DNA of 36,613 nt from JAABRT01 sp038259155 (GTDB lineage: Bacteria > Gemmatimonadota > Gemmatimonadetes > Gemmatimonadales > Gemmatimonadaceae): positions 1 through 36,613 of the forward strand of contig JBBSPE010000031.1 in the NCBI GenBank assembly GCA_038259155.1. Direction: 5' to 3'. The position numbers and the translations under genes are program-made. Shown piece after piece: positions 22,754-30,117 of this stretch. The notes below the pieces were generated by a model, which was given only the letters and a program-made list of their open reading frames with translations, ran no database searches and was not told the origin of the DNA. Positions within the stretch are counted from its first letter, which is position 1. Every line of letters starts with the position of its first letter.

Positions 22754-24316
22754 ATGGCACTTCCTGCAAAGCAGATTCTCTGGGTGGACGACGAGGCCGA
22801 TCTCCTCGAACCGCACCGGCTCTTTCTCGAGAACAAGGGCTATGCGGTGGAGATGACCACCAACGCCGACGACGCGCTCGAGCTCCTGCGGCACCGGCCG
22901 TTTGATCTGCTCCTGCTCGACGAGCAGATGCCCGGCACCCGTGGGCTGGCCGCGTTCCGGGAGCTGCGCGAGTTCGCGCCCACCCTGCCGGTGGTCATGA
23001 TCACGAAGAGCGAGGAAGACGCCACCATGAAGGAGGCGATCGGCGCGAACGTCCGCGACTACCTGGTCAAACCGGTGACTCCACGCCAGGTGCTCGCGAT
23101 CGTGACGCGCATTCTTGACGGGCCACTCATCCGGTCCCAGGCGCTCGCCCGTTCGTTCGTGGAGCGATTTCGCGCCATCGAGCAGGAACGGCACCAGGGG
23201 CTCGACTGGCGCGGCTGGATTGACCGTTGGGTGGAGATTGCGCAGTGGGACGTGGACCTCGCCTCGGCCGGCGAAATGGGGCTGCACGAATCGCTGCGTG
23301 GGCTGTATCCGGACATGCACCGCGAGTTCGCACAGTTCATGAAGACGGAATACCCGCGCTGGCTCCGGGAACTCGACGGTGAGCGTCCGCCGCTCAGCGT
23401 GGACGTGGTCTCGGAGTTCGTGGCGCCGGTGCTGCGCAGCGATCGCAAGGTGGTGTTCATCGTGATCGATTGCCTCAGTCAGGATCAGTGGAAGGCCATT
23501 GAGCCGCTGTTCGCGCCGCTGTTCGATATTGAGACCACGCACTACTACGGCATCCTGCCCACGGCCACACCGTACGCGCGCAATTCGCTGTTCAGTGGCC
23601 TGTTTCCCGGCGAGATCGCCGCCCGCTATCCGGACTGGTGGGGCGATCGGGACGACGAGACGCTCAACGCCCACGAGAAGGAGCTGCTGCGCGCGCAGCT
23701 CGGCGATCTCGACATTGACCTGCCGGTGCGCTACAGCAAGATCACCTCATCGGCCGACGCAGACGACCTGCTGCGCCACATGTCGAGCGCCATTGCCGGC
23801 GACGGCATGTCGGCGTTCGTGTTCAACTTCGTGGATCTGCTCACGCACGGGCGCAGCGAGTCCATGGTGCTGTTCGAGGTCGCGCGTGATGAACGCGCCC
23901 TGCGCGCGCTCACGTACCAGTGGGCCAAAAACTCGGCGCTCTTCGCCCTCATGCAGGACGCGGCGCGACGCGGCATCAAGGTCGTGATCACCACCGACCA
24001 TGGCGCGCTGCACTGCAACACGCCGGCCACGGTGTTCGCCAAGCGCGACGCGACCTCCAACCTGCGCTACAAGTTCGGCGAGGACCTGCGCGGCGAGCGT
24101 GACGATCAATCGTTGTTGTTCACCAATCCGGACGACCTCCGCCTCCCTCATCGTGGGCCGAGCATGAACACCCTGCTCGCGGTTGGCGATTCCTTTTTCG
24201 TGTACCCCACCAAGCTCCGCGAATACCAGCAGCGATACAGAGGTTCGTTCCTGCATGGGGGCGTGACGCCGGAGGAGTGCATCCTGCCGGTGTCCCTGCT
24301 CACGCCGCGCCGATAG
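22754..24316 (+). CDS. PorX-like response regulator with PglZ domain
   Basis: A 520-residue two-domain protein. Residues 1-120 form a CheY-like receiver with the complete phosphorylation site: Asp12/Asp13, Asp56 (LLLLDEQMPG), Thr84 and Lys106 (VKP). Residues about 200-515 form a PglZ domain of the alkaline-phosphatase superfamily with metal-site candidates Asp239 (VIDCLSQDQW), Thr272 (TATPYARNS), Asp361 and His365 (VDLLTHGRS), Asp415-His416 (TTDHGAL) and His501 (FLHGG). This architecture and residue set match PorX of Bacteroidota, the phosphorylation-controlled regulator of type IX secretion, reported to be a phosphodiesterase. It is three bases upstream of an MsbA-like exporter. No sensor kinase or T9SS gene is visible here, so its output in this organism is unknown. 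Confidence 0.9.
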   Translation: MALPAKQILWVDDEADLLEPHRLFLENKGYAVEMTTNADDALELLRHRPFDLLLLDEQMPGTRGLAAFRELREFAPTLPVVMITKSEEDATMKEAIGANVRDYLVKPVTPRQVLAIVTRILDGPLIRSQALARSFVERFRAIEQERHQGLDWRGWIDRWVEIAQWDVDLASAGEMGLHESLRGLYPDMHREFAQFMKTEYPRWLRELDGERPPLSVDVVSEFVAPVLRSDRKVVFIVIDCLSQDQWKAIEPLFAPLFDIETTHYYGILPTATPYARNSLFSGLFPGEIAARYPDWWGDRDDETLNAHEKELLRAQLGDLDIDLPVRYSKITSSADADDLLRHMSSAIAGDGMSAFVFNFVDLLTHGRSESMVLFEVARDERALRALTYQWAKNSALFALMQDAARRGIKVVITTDHGALHCNTPATVFAKRDATSNLRYKFGEDLRGERDDQSLLFTNPDDLRLPHRGPSMNTLLAVGDSFFVYPTKLREYQQRYRGSFLHGGVTPEECILPVSLLTPRR

Positions 24317-24319
24317 AGC

Positions 24320-26194
24320 ATGGCGATCAACACGTCGGAAATGCGCGCGGTCGCGCCGGCGCGGGTGTACCCGCGCCTGCTCCAGTTCCTGCGTCCGCAC
24401 CGTGGCCGCATGGCGCTGAGCGTGGTCACCAATGTGGTGGCCGCCGTGCTCGACGTCTTCTCGTTCACGCTGCTCATTCCGTTTCTGAACGCGCTCTTTG
24501 GCGAGCCGCCGCTCACGAACAAGCCGGGGCTCGTGAACGACGTGCTCAACGGCACCGTGGGACTGTTCCTCGACCCCACCGACCTCAAGGGCTCGCTGCT
24601 GGTCGTGATCCTCTGCATCATGGCCGTGATCGTGGCCAAGAACCTGCTCGTGTGGGTGAGCGGCCAGCTGGGGGCGCAGTTGCAGGAGTTCGTGGTGCGC
24701 GATCTGCGGAGCGCACTGTATGCCCATCTGCAGCGCCTGCCCATGCCGTGGTTCACGAGCACCAAGGTGGGCCAGGTGATTGCCCGCGTGCTCACGGACA
24801 CGCAGAACACCAAGGCCGTGGTCACGGAGCTCATCACCCGCTCCATCATGAGTGGCGCGCAGGTGGTGTTCACAATCGTGGCACTCGTGGCCATCTCGTG
24901 GCAACTCACGCTCGTGTCGCTCGTGGGCGCGCCGCTCATCACGGCCGCTTTGCTGCCGGTGCTCCGCAAGCTGCGCAAGGGACACCGCAAGCTGGGCAAC
25001 CAGCACGGCGAACTCACGAGCATCGTGCAGGAAGCGGTCTCGGGGATCCGACTGGTGAAGGCGTTCCGTGCCGAGGCCTATGAGACGGCCCGCTTCAACG
25101 AGGCCAACAACGCGTTCGCGCGTGGCAACGTGAAGGTGGGACGCCTCGCCAGCCTGAGTGCGCCCGTCACGGAAACGCTCGGCACCACGGTGGCCGTGGT
25201 GGTCCTGTGGTTTGGCGCCAGCCTCGTGCTCGACGATGGCACCATGCAGGGTGCCGAGCTGATCTCGTTCCTGATTCTGGTCATGCGCATGCTGCCGCCA
25301 CTCAAGCAGCTGTCACAGGTACCCACCGTGGCGCAGCAATCGTTGGCCAGCGCCGAGCGCGTGTTCGAGATCATGGACAGCGAGGCCGAAACCACACGCG
25401 ACCGTGGTACGCGCACGGTGGCCGCACTCGCCGAGACGCTCAGCTTTGACGATGTGAGCTTCGCGTATGAAGGGGGCGCCGAGGCGCTGCGCGACGTGTC
25501 GTTCACCGCGCGCAAGGGCGAGATCATCGCGCTCGTGGGCCCCAGCGGCGCCGGCAAGTCCACGCTCGTTGACCTGATTCCGCGCTTCGTGGAGCCCACC
25601 GCCGGCCGCGTCTTGCTCGACGGCGTGGATGTGTCCGAACTCACCCTCGATTCGCTGCGCGCGCTCACCGGCATCGTGAGCCAGGACACGGTGCTCTTCA
25701 ATGACACGGTGCGCAACAACATCGCGTTTGGCGGGCGGCCGTACACCGACGCGCAGGTGGAGGCGGCTGCACGCGCGGCGAACGCCCACGGTTTCATTGC
25801 CGAGTTGCCGGACGGTTACGCCACCTCGCTCGGTGAGCGGGGGGCGCGACTTTCTGGTGGGCAGCGACAGCGCCTCGCGATCGCGCGTGCACTCCTGCTC
25901 GATCCACCCATCCTCATCCTCGACGAAGCCACCTCAGCGCTGGACGTGGAGTCGGAACGCCTCGTGCAGGAGGCGATTGATCGTCTGCTCGCCGGACGCA
26001 CGGTGTTCGTGATCGCGCATCGGCTCAGCACCATCCAACATGCCGACCGCATTCTTGTGCTCGAGCGCGGCGAGTTGGTGGAAGAAGGCACGCACGCGCA
26101 GCTCCTCGCGCTTGGCGGCACGTATGCGCGCCTGCATGCGCTGCAGTTTGACAGTGCGCGTGCGCCGGCAACAGCCACGGTTGGCGCGGCGTGA
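24320..26194 (+). CDS. MsbA-like ABC exporter (fused TMD-NBD)
   Basis: A half-transporter of 624 residues with an N-terminal membrane domain of about six helices (residues 25-345) and a C-terminal ATPase domain (about 360-610). Walker A is GPSGAGKST (from residue 407), the Q-loop is IVSQDTVLF, the signature LSGGQRQRLA begins at about 511, Walker B is ILILDEATSALD, and the switch His lies in VIAHRLST. The fold fits the MsbA group that exports lipid A-core or other lipids, and it also resembles multidrug exporters, so the substrate is uncertain. It follows the PorX-like gene by three bases and precedes a glycosyltransferase-like gene, which favours an envelope lipid or glycan role. Confidence 0.92.
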   Translation: MAINTSEMRAVAPARVYPRLLQFLRPHRGRMALSVVTNVVAAVLDVFSFTLLIPFLNALFGEPPLTNKPGLVNDVLNGTVGLFLDPTDLKGSLLVVILCIMAVIVAKNLLVWVSGQLGAQLQEFVVRDLRSALYAHLQRLPMPWFTSTKVGQVIARVLTDTQNTKAVVTELITRSIMSGAQVVFTIVALVAISWQLTLVSLVGAPLITAALLPVLRKLRKGHRKLGNQHGELTSIVQEAVSGIRLVKAFRAEAYETARFNEANNAFARGNVKVGRLASLSAPVTETLGTTVAVVVLWFGASLVLDDGTMQGAELISFLILVMRMLPPLKQLSQVPTVAQQSLASAERVFEIMDSEAETTRDRGTRTVAALAETLSFDDVSFAYEGGAEALRDVSFTARKGEIIALVGPSGAGKSTLVDLIPRFVEPTAGRVLLDGVDVSELTLDSLRALTGIVSQDTVLFNDTVRNNIAFGGRPYTDAQVEAAARAANAHGFIAELPDGYATSLGERGARLSGGQRQRLAIARALLLDPPILILDEATSALDVESERLVQEAIDRLLAGRTVFVIAHRLSTIQHADRILVLERGELVEEGTHAQLLALGGTYARLHALQFDSARAPATATVGAA

Positions 26195-26234
26195 GGGCGT
26201 CGTGAGCTTGCGTGGTGCACGTCGTCATCACGTC

Positions 26235-26259
26235 ATGCGTGCCTCATGAGCGCCTCATG
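26235..26259 (+). promoter_or_regulatory. Ladder of two 4-codon mini-ORFs before a start codon
   Basis: Just before the ATG at 26257, an ATG at 26235 opens a 4-codon ORF (MRAS) ending in TGA 26247-26249, which overlaps the ATG at 26246. That opens a second 4-codon ORF (MSAS) ending in TGA 26258-26260, overlapping the ATG at 26257. The pattern arises from a perfect 11-bp tandem duplication (26241-26251 and 26252-26262). It could deliver ribosomes to the downstream start, or be accidental. Confidence 0.25.
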
Positions 26260-27441
26260 AGCACGTCGCGTGTGCGGCTGCTGGTGGCATCAGGGCGCCG
26301 ATGGGACGCGGCCGCGCTCCAGCTCGCGCTGGTGGCGGAGGAAGCGCTTGCCCGCGGTTTGCCGGTGGTGGTGGCGGCGCCCGAGATCGCGGCGCCCGCG
26401 TGGCGAGCAGCGCTGCCCGGTGTGGCCGTCCGCGCGCTCACACACTCGACGTCTGTACGTGCGCACCGCGCCGAGGTGCGTGCCCTCGCGGAATCGATTC
26501 GCGCCAACGTCGCGCTGGTGGACGACGAGTTGATGCGCAACGTCTGCCTGCGTGCGCTGGGTGACCGCGGCTGCGTGTTGCAGCGTTTGGGACTGGGCGA
26601 GGAGGCGCCGGCGGAATCGTTCGTGCGTCGTCTGGCTGCACGGCGGACGCCTGCGGGATTGCTCATCCCTCAGCTCTCCGACGGCCCACTGGACCGCGAC
26701 ACGAGCCGACGCACGCCGGCGTTCCCCGTGCCGTTCGCGATCGGGGTGCACGATGTGCCGACCAACGGGCTGACGACGCCCGAGGGCGAGCAGCTCGCGG
26801 CACCAGGCGACGCGGCACCAGGCGACGCGGCGCCAGTGCTGCTCGTGATTCCGGACCCCGGCAATCCCATGTCGGCGTTGCCGGCCATCCGCGCCGCCGC
26901 GCATGTGGTGCGGCGCCAGACCGCGCAGCAGGACGCGAGTGAAGCTGCGCACTCGCCCTTCTCGCGCCGCACGCTGCGCATTCACCTGCTGGGTGCTCCG
27001 GCCGTGACGCAGGGACTCCGCGTACAGGCGGCCGCGCTGCGCATCGCCAACGCCGTGACCACGGAGCCGCTGCCCGCCGATGGATTCCACCTGCCGGCAG
27101 GGTGCGTGGCCGCGTGGGTGACCGCCTCGGGAGACGAGGGCGCACACGCCGTGCTCACCGCCATGTCCCACCGTGTACCCGTGCTGCTCGACGCCAACTC
27201 CGCACTCGCGCCGATCGTGACGCACGCCGTCACCGGTGTGCTGCTGCACTCCGACGACCCGCTCGCCGATGCAATCGCCGCCGGCTGGATCGCTCGGCTC
27301 ATGGCGCATGACGATGAACGACGCTCCATGGGCGCTGCCGGCCGCGCCCGCGCGCAGCGTCTGCACGGTGTGGCTCGCCTGACGGACGCGGTGTTCGCCG
27401 CGAGCGAGCGGCTCGCCGGTATGGCCCGTCGCGCGGCGTAG
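26257..27441 (+). CDS. Glycosyltransferase-like protein (GT-B fold, degenerate)
   Basis: A protein of 394 residues drawn from the ATG at 26257 (MSTSRVRLLVASGRRWD); an in-frame GTG at 26212 would add 15 residues. The N-terminal half has the pattern of a GT-B donor/acceptor domain (VRLLVASG, VVVAAPEIAAPAWRAAL), and the C-terminal part resembles GT4 enzymes: VTASGDEGAHAVLTAMSHRVPVL, then HAVTGVLLHSDDPLADAIAAG and a helical end MGAAGRARAQRLHG. The usual EG-E catalytic motif is replaced by GDEGAHAVLTAM, so activity is unsure. A 15-bp duplication (26800-26829) encodes two APGDA units in a linker. It follows the MsbA-like gene, which fits an envelope glycan role, but this remains an inference. Confidence 0.55.
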   Translation: MSTSRVRLLVASGRRWDAAALQLALVAEEALARGLPVVVAAPEIAAPAWRAALPGVAVRALTHSTSVRAHRAEVRALAESIRANVALVDDELMRNVCLRALGDRGCVLQRLGLGEEAPAESFVRRLAARRTPAGLLIPQLSDGPLDRDTSRRTPAFPVPFAIGVHDVPTNGLTTPEGEQLAAPGDAAPGDAAPVLLVIPDPGNPMSALPAIRAAAHVVRRQTAQQDASEAAHSPFSRRTLRIHLLGAPAVTQGLRVQAAALRIANAVTTEPLPADGFHLPAGCVAAWVTASGDEGAHAVLTAMSHRVPVLLDANSALAPIVTHAVTGVLLHSDDPLADAIAAGWIARLMAHDDERRSMGAAGRARAQRLHGVARLTDAVFAASERLAGMARRAA

Positions 27442-27507
27442 CCGCCTGCCTCCGTCCGAGCGCTGCCCAGTCGCGCCCGACCGCCTCCACTCACAGAGAG
27501 TCTCCGT

Positions 27508-28644
27508 ATGACCCTGCTTCGTTCGCACTACCCCTGGATGGCCAACGACGACGTCATCTATCTCAACGCCGCCTCCGTGGGGCCTCATCCCGCGCGTGCC
27601 GTTGAGCGCGGACGTGAGTGGCTGGACCTGCGTGCCGCGCCGCATCTAATCGGCATTCCACCCATGGTGGACGCCGCACAGCACGCGCGCGAACACTTCG
27701 CGGCAATGATCGGCGCGTCCAGCGAGGAGATCGCGCTCATGCCCAACACCACCTACGGGCTCAATCTCGCGGCGCGCGGTTTGCCGCTGCGCCCGGGCAC
27801 CGTCCTCACCTTCGACGGCGAGTTCCCCAGCTGCGTGTATCCCTTCATGGCGCTGGGGTCACGCGGCATCAACCTGGAACGGGTGCCGCCGAGCGAGGAC
27901 GGCCTCCCACATGAGGACGAGTTGGTCTCGCGCATCGGTCGCGGCGATGTGGTTGCAGTGGTCGTGTCGTGGGTACAGTTCGCGAGCGGATATGTAGCCG
28001 ACCTCGCGCGTATTGGCCAGGCGTGCCGGCGCGCGGACGCGTTCTTAATTGTGGACGGCATCCAGGGGTGCGGCGTGCGCCCGATTGACGTGCACGCGTT
28101 GCACGTGGACATCTTCGCCAGCGGCGCCCAGAAATGGATGTTGAGCCCGTGGGGCACGGGCTTTGTGTACGTGCGGCGGGAGCTGCATGACGCGGTGCAG
28201 GCACCCGACGTGGGATGGGCATGCATGACCTCCTCGGTGGACTACGCCCACCTCACCGACTACAAGTACGAGTGGCTTCCCGACGCCCGTCGGTTCGAGG
28301 TGGTGACGTTGGCCTATCACGACTTCGCCGTGGCCAACGAGTCGCTGGCGGCCATGCACGAGGCTGGTGGGCCTGTCTCGCTCGCCGCGCACATCGAGGC
28401 ACTCACCGACCGCCTGTGCACGTGGGCACAATCGCGTGACGACGTGCGATTGTGGACGCCGGCCGAACGTTCCCGTCGCGCCGGCGTCGTGGCGCTCATT
28501 CCTGATGACATGCCGGCCGCGATCGCGCGACTCAAAGCGGCGGGTGTGGTGTCCGTTCCCCGCGAAGGCGCCATCCGTCTGGCGCCACACGGCTACAACA
28601 CCATGGAGGAAATCGAGCGCACCATTGCGGCGCTCGAGGGTTGA
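27508..28644 (+). CDS. Class V aminotransferase (PLP enzyme)
   Basis: A 378-residue PLP-dependent enzyme of the cysteine desulfurase/isopenicillin N epimerase-like class V group. It shows VIYLNAASVGPHP at the N-terminus, MPNTTYGLNLAARG, VVVSWVQFASGYVADL, the cofactor Asp in FLIVDGIQGCG, and the Schiff-base Lys209 in ASGAQKWMLSPWGTGF. C-terminal AIRLAPHGYNTMEEIER is typical of the group. There is no conserved mobile Cys loop of the IscS/SufS type, so a dedicated Fe-S role is unlikely. The substrate is unknown. It follows the glycosyltransferase-like gene by 66 bases and is convergent with tyrS across a tandem repeat array. Confidence 0.88.
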   Translation: MTLLRSHYPWMANDDVIYLNAASVGPHPARAVERGREWLDLRAAPHLIGIPPMVDAAQHAREHFAAMIGASSEEIALMPNTTYGLNLAARGLPLRPGTVLTFDGEFPSCVYPFMALGSRGINLERVPPSEDGLPHEDELVSRIGRGDVVAVVVSWVQFASGYVADLARIGQACRRADAFLIVDGIQGCGVRPIDVHALHVDIFASGAQKWMLSPWGTGFVYVRRELHDAVQAPDVGWACMTSSVDYAHLTDYKYEWLPDARRFEVVTLAYHDFAVANESLAAMHEAGGPVSLAAHIEALTDRLCTWAQSRDDVRLWTPAERSRRAGVVALIPDDMPAAIARLKAAGVVSVPREGAIRLAPHGYNTMEEIERTIAALEG

Positions 28645-28655
28645 TGCGTCGACAG

Positions 28656-28754
28656 CGTACCCGCGACTAACGTACCCGCGACTAACGCACCCGCGACTAA
28701 CGCACCCGCGACTAGCGAACCCGCGACTAGCGAACCCGCGACTAGCGAACCCGC
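28656..28754. repeat. 15-bp tandem repeat array at the tyrS 3' end
   Basis: Six full copies (28656-28745) and one 9-base partial copy of a 15-bp unit, running from CGTACCCGCGACTAA (two copies) through CGCACCCGCGACTAA and CGCACCCGCGACTAG to CGAACCCGCGACTAG (two copies). The substitutions are graded along the array, which suggests stepwise duplication. The array fills almost the whole gap between the convergent aminotransferase gene and tyrS, and the last tyrS codons and stop lie within it. Every unit contains CTA at the same offset, so tyrS is followed by an in-frame TAG every 15 bases. It is too short and spacer-less to be a CRISPR. Confidence 0.93.
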
Positions 28755-30016
28755 ACCAACCCCCAGTCGCGACTTCCCTTTTTCACCAGCAGGTGGCGAT
28801 CCGCCAGCCACTCCGTGACGGCGATCACACGTTCGGCCATCGAAATCTTGCGGCCGTTCACTGACACACCACCTTGCTCCACCAGTTGCTTCGCTTTGCC
28901 GCGACTCGCGGCGAGCTGCGTCTCCACGAGCAGGTCGAGCACGTCAACGCCGCCGGAATCCTCGGCCGCCGCCACCTCTGCGTAGGGCACTTCGAGCGCC
29001 ATCGCGCGCAGCGTCTCGGCCGTCAGATCGCGGGGGTCGCCCTTGCCGAACAGCACAAGGGAAATAGCCTCGACCGTCCGCAACGCCTCCGGCCCGTGCA
29101 CGCGCACGGTCATGTCCGACGCGAGTGCTTTCTGCGCCTCGCGCTGCTCGGGGTGCGCGTGCGTGGCCTCTTCCAGCGCGGTGATCGTGTCCCGGGACAG
29201 CAGCGTGAAGTACCGCAGCCATTTGGTCACGTCACGGTCGTCCGCGCCCAGCCAGAACTGGTAGAAGCGGTAAGGCGACGTGCGCGCCGAGTCGAGGTAG
29301 ATCGCGCCGGCCTCCGATTTGCCGAACTTCTGCCCACTGGCGGTGGTGACCAGCGGAAACGTGAGCACGTGCGACTCCGCGCCTTCCGTGCGGCGAATGA
29401 GCTCGAGCCCCGCAGTCATGTTGCCCCACTGGTCGCTGCCGCCCACCTGCAGCGTCACGCCGAGGCGGCGATGCAGCTCGGCGTAGTCGTGCGCCTGCAG
29501 CAACATGTAGGTGAACTCGGTGTACGAAATGCCGTCCTCGAGTCGGGATTTCACCGAGTCCTTGGCCAGCATGTAGTTCACCGTGAAGTGCTTGCCCGTG
29601 GTGCGAAGGAAGTCCAGCAAACCCAGCGGCCCCAGCCACTCCGCATTGTTGGCCATGCGCGCAGCGGCTTGTCCCGTAAAATCGAGAAATCGTTCCAGCT
29701 GTGCGCCAATCAGCCGCGCATTCTCCTCGATCACCTCGAGATCCTGCAGCGTGCGCTCCGCGTTTTTCCCGGAGGGATCGCCCACCATGCCGGTGGCGCC
29801 TCCCACCAAAACGATGGGTTTGTGGCCGGCGCGCTGCAGATGCACCAGACCCATCACGGGAATCAGGTTGCCCACGTGCAGGCTCGGGGCGGTGGGGTCG
29901 AAGCCGCAGTAGGCGGAAATGCTACCCGCCGCCAGGTGGGACGCCAATCCATCCGTGTGCTGGAACAGCAGGTTCCGCCACGCTAATTCGTCGAGGAGAG
30001 CAGAATCGTGGGCCAT
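28742..30016 (-). CDS. tyrS: Tyrosyl-tRNA synthetase
   Basis: Charges tRNA-Tyr. The class I signatures are present: the HIGH-type motif in FDPTAPSLHVGNL, VLVGGATGMVGDPSGK, the tRNA/Tyr-binding motif LQAHDYAEL with QVGGSDQWGNM, and the KMSKS-type motif KFGKSEAG. A C-terminal S4 RNA-binding domain follows (GKAKQLVEQGGVSVNGRKI). The ATG at 30016 gives 424 residues and matches the usual start MAHDSALLDEL; an in-frame GTG lies six codons upstream but overlaps a good -10 element. The last codons lie in the 15-bp repeat array. Confidence 0.97.
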   Translation of the reverse strand: MAHDSALLDELAWRNLLFQHTDGLASHLAAGSISAYCGFDPTAPSLHVGNLIPVMGLVHLQRAGHKPIVLVGGATGMVGDPSGKNAERTLQDLEVIEENARLIGAQLERFLDFTGQAAARMANNAEWLGPLGLLDFLRTTGKHFTVNYMLAKDSVKSRLEDGISYTEFTYMLLQAHDYAELHRRLGVTLQVGGSDQWGNMTAGLELIRRTEGAESHVLTFPLVTTASGQKFGKSEAGAIYLDSARTSPYRFYQFWLGADDRDVTKWLRYFTLLSRDTITALEEATHAHPEQREAQKALASDMTVRVHGPEALRTVEAISLVLFGKGDPRDLTAETLRAMALEVPYAEVAAAEDSGGVDVLDLLVETQLAASRGKAKQLVEQGGVSVNGRKISMAERVIAVTEWLADRHLLVKKGSRDWGLVRVR

Positions 30017-30023
30017 GCCAGCA

Positions 30024-30029
30024 ATTATA
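30024..30029 (-). promoter_or_regulatory. Perfect TATAAT -10 element just before tyrS
   Basis: The minus strand reads TATAAT at 30029-30024, seven bases before the tyrS ATG. Transcription from it would begin at or next to the ATG, which implies a leaderless tyrS mRNA. No Shine-Dalgarno sequence is visible, consistent with that reading. A -35 hexamer is not obvious at 17 bases spacing. Confidence 0.4.
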
Positions 30030-30065
30030 GACACGTGACCGCTCTTGGCGCGTCCGCTCTCACGA

Positions 30066-30071
30066 TATAGC
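30066..30071 (+). promoter_or_regulatory. Possible -10 element for the PBP1A transcript
   Basis: TATAGC (four of six positions match TATAAT) lies eight bases upstream of an ATG at 30079, placing the expected transcription start at about that ATG. It mirrors the arrangement seen for the divergent tyrS. Only weakly supported. Confidence 0.25.
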
Positions 30072-30078
30072 GTTCGTC

Positions 30079-30117
30079 ATGATCCGACGCCGCCACCTTT
30101 GCCCTTCCCACCCGTGA
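30079..30117 (+). CDS. Possible 12-codon leader ORF coupled to the PBP1A gene
   Basis: The ORF ATG...TGA encodes MIRRRHLCPSHP and ends in a TGA (30115-30117) that overlaps the chosen GTG start of the PBP1A gene (GTGA at 30114-30117). With the -10-like TATAGC at 30066, its ATG would be at the 5' end of the transcript. No Shine-Dalgarno lies before the PBP1A GTG, so translation of this leader followed by re-initiation would explain how PBP1A is translated. It may be chance; a 12-codon ORF is short. Confidence 0.3.
   Translation: MIRRRHLCPSHP

Noticed and set aside
23747..25006. 419-codon minus-strand frame opposite the PorX-like and MsbA-like genes
   Set aside because: Spans the junction of two well-supported genes and is His/Arg/Gln-rich without motifs.
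26290..27645. 451-codon minus-strand frame opposite the glycosyltransferase-like gene
   Set aside because: Gly/Arg/His-rich shadow; the plus strand has the more protein-like sequence, though the plus-strand gene is itself only moderately supported.
28656..28754. CRISPR array
   Set aside because: Units are 15 bp and directly adjacent with no spacers, and no cas genes are present.
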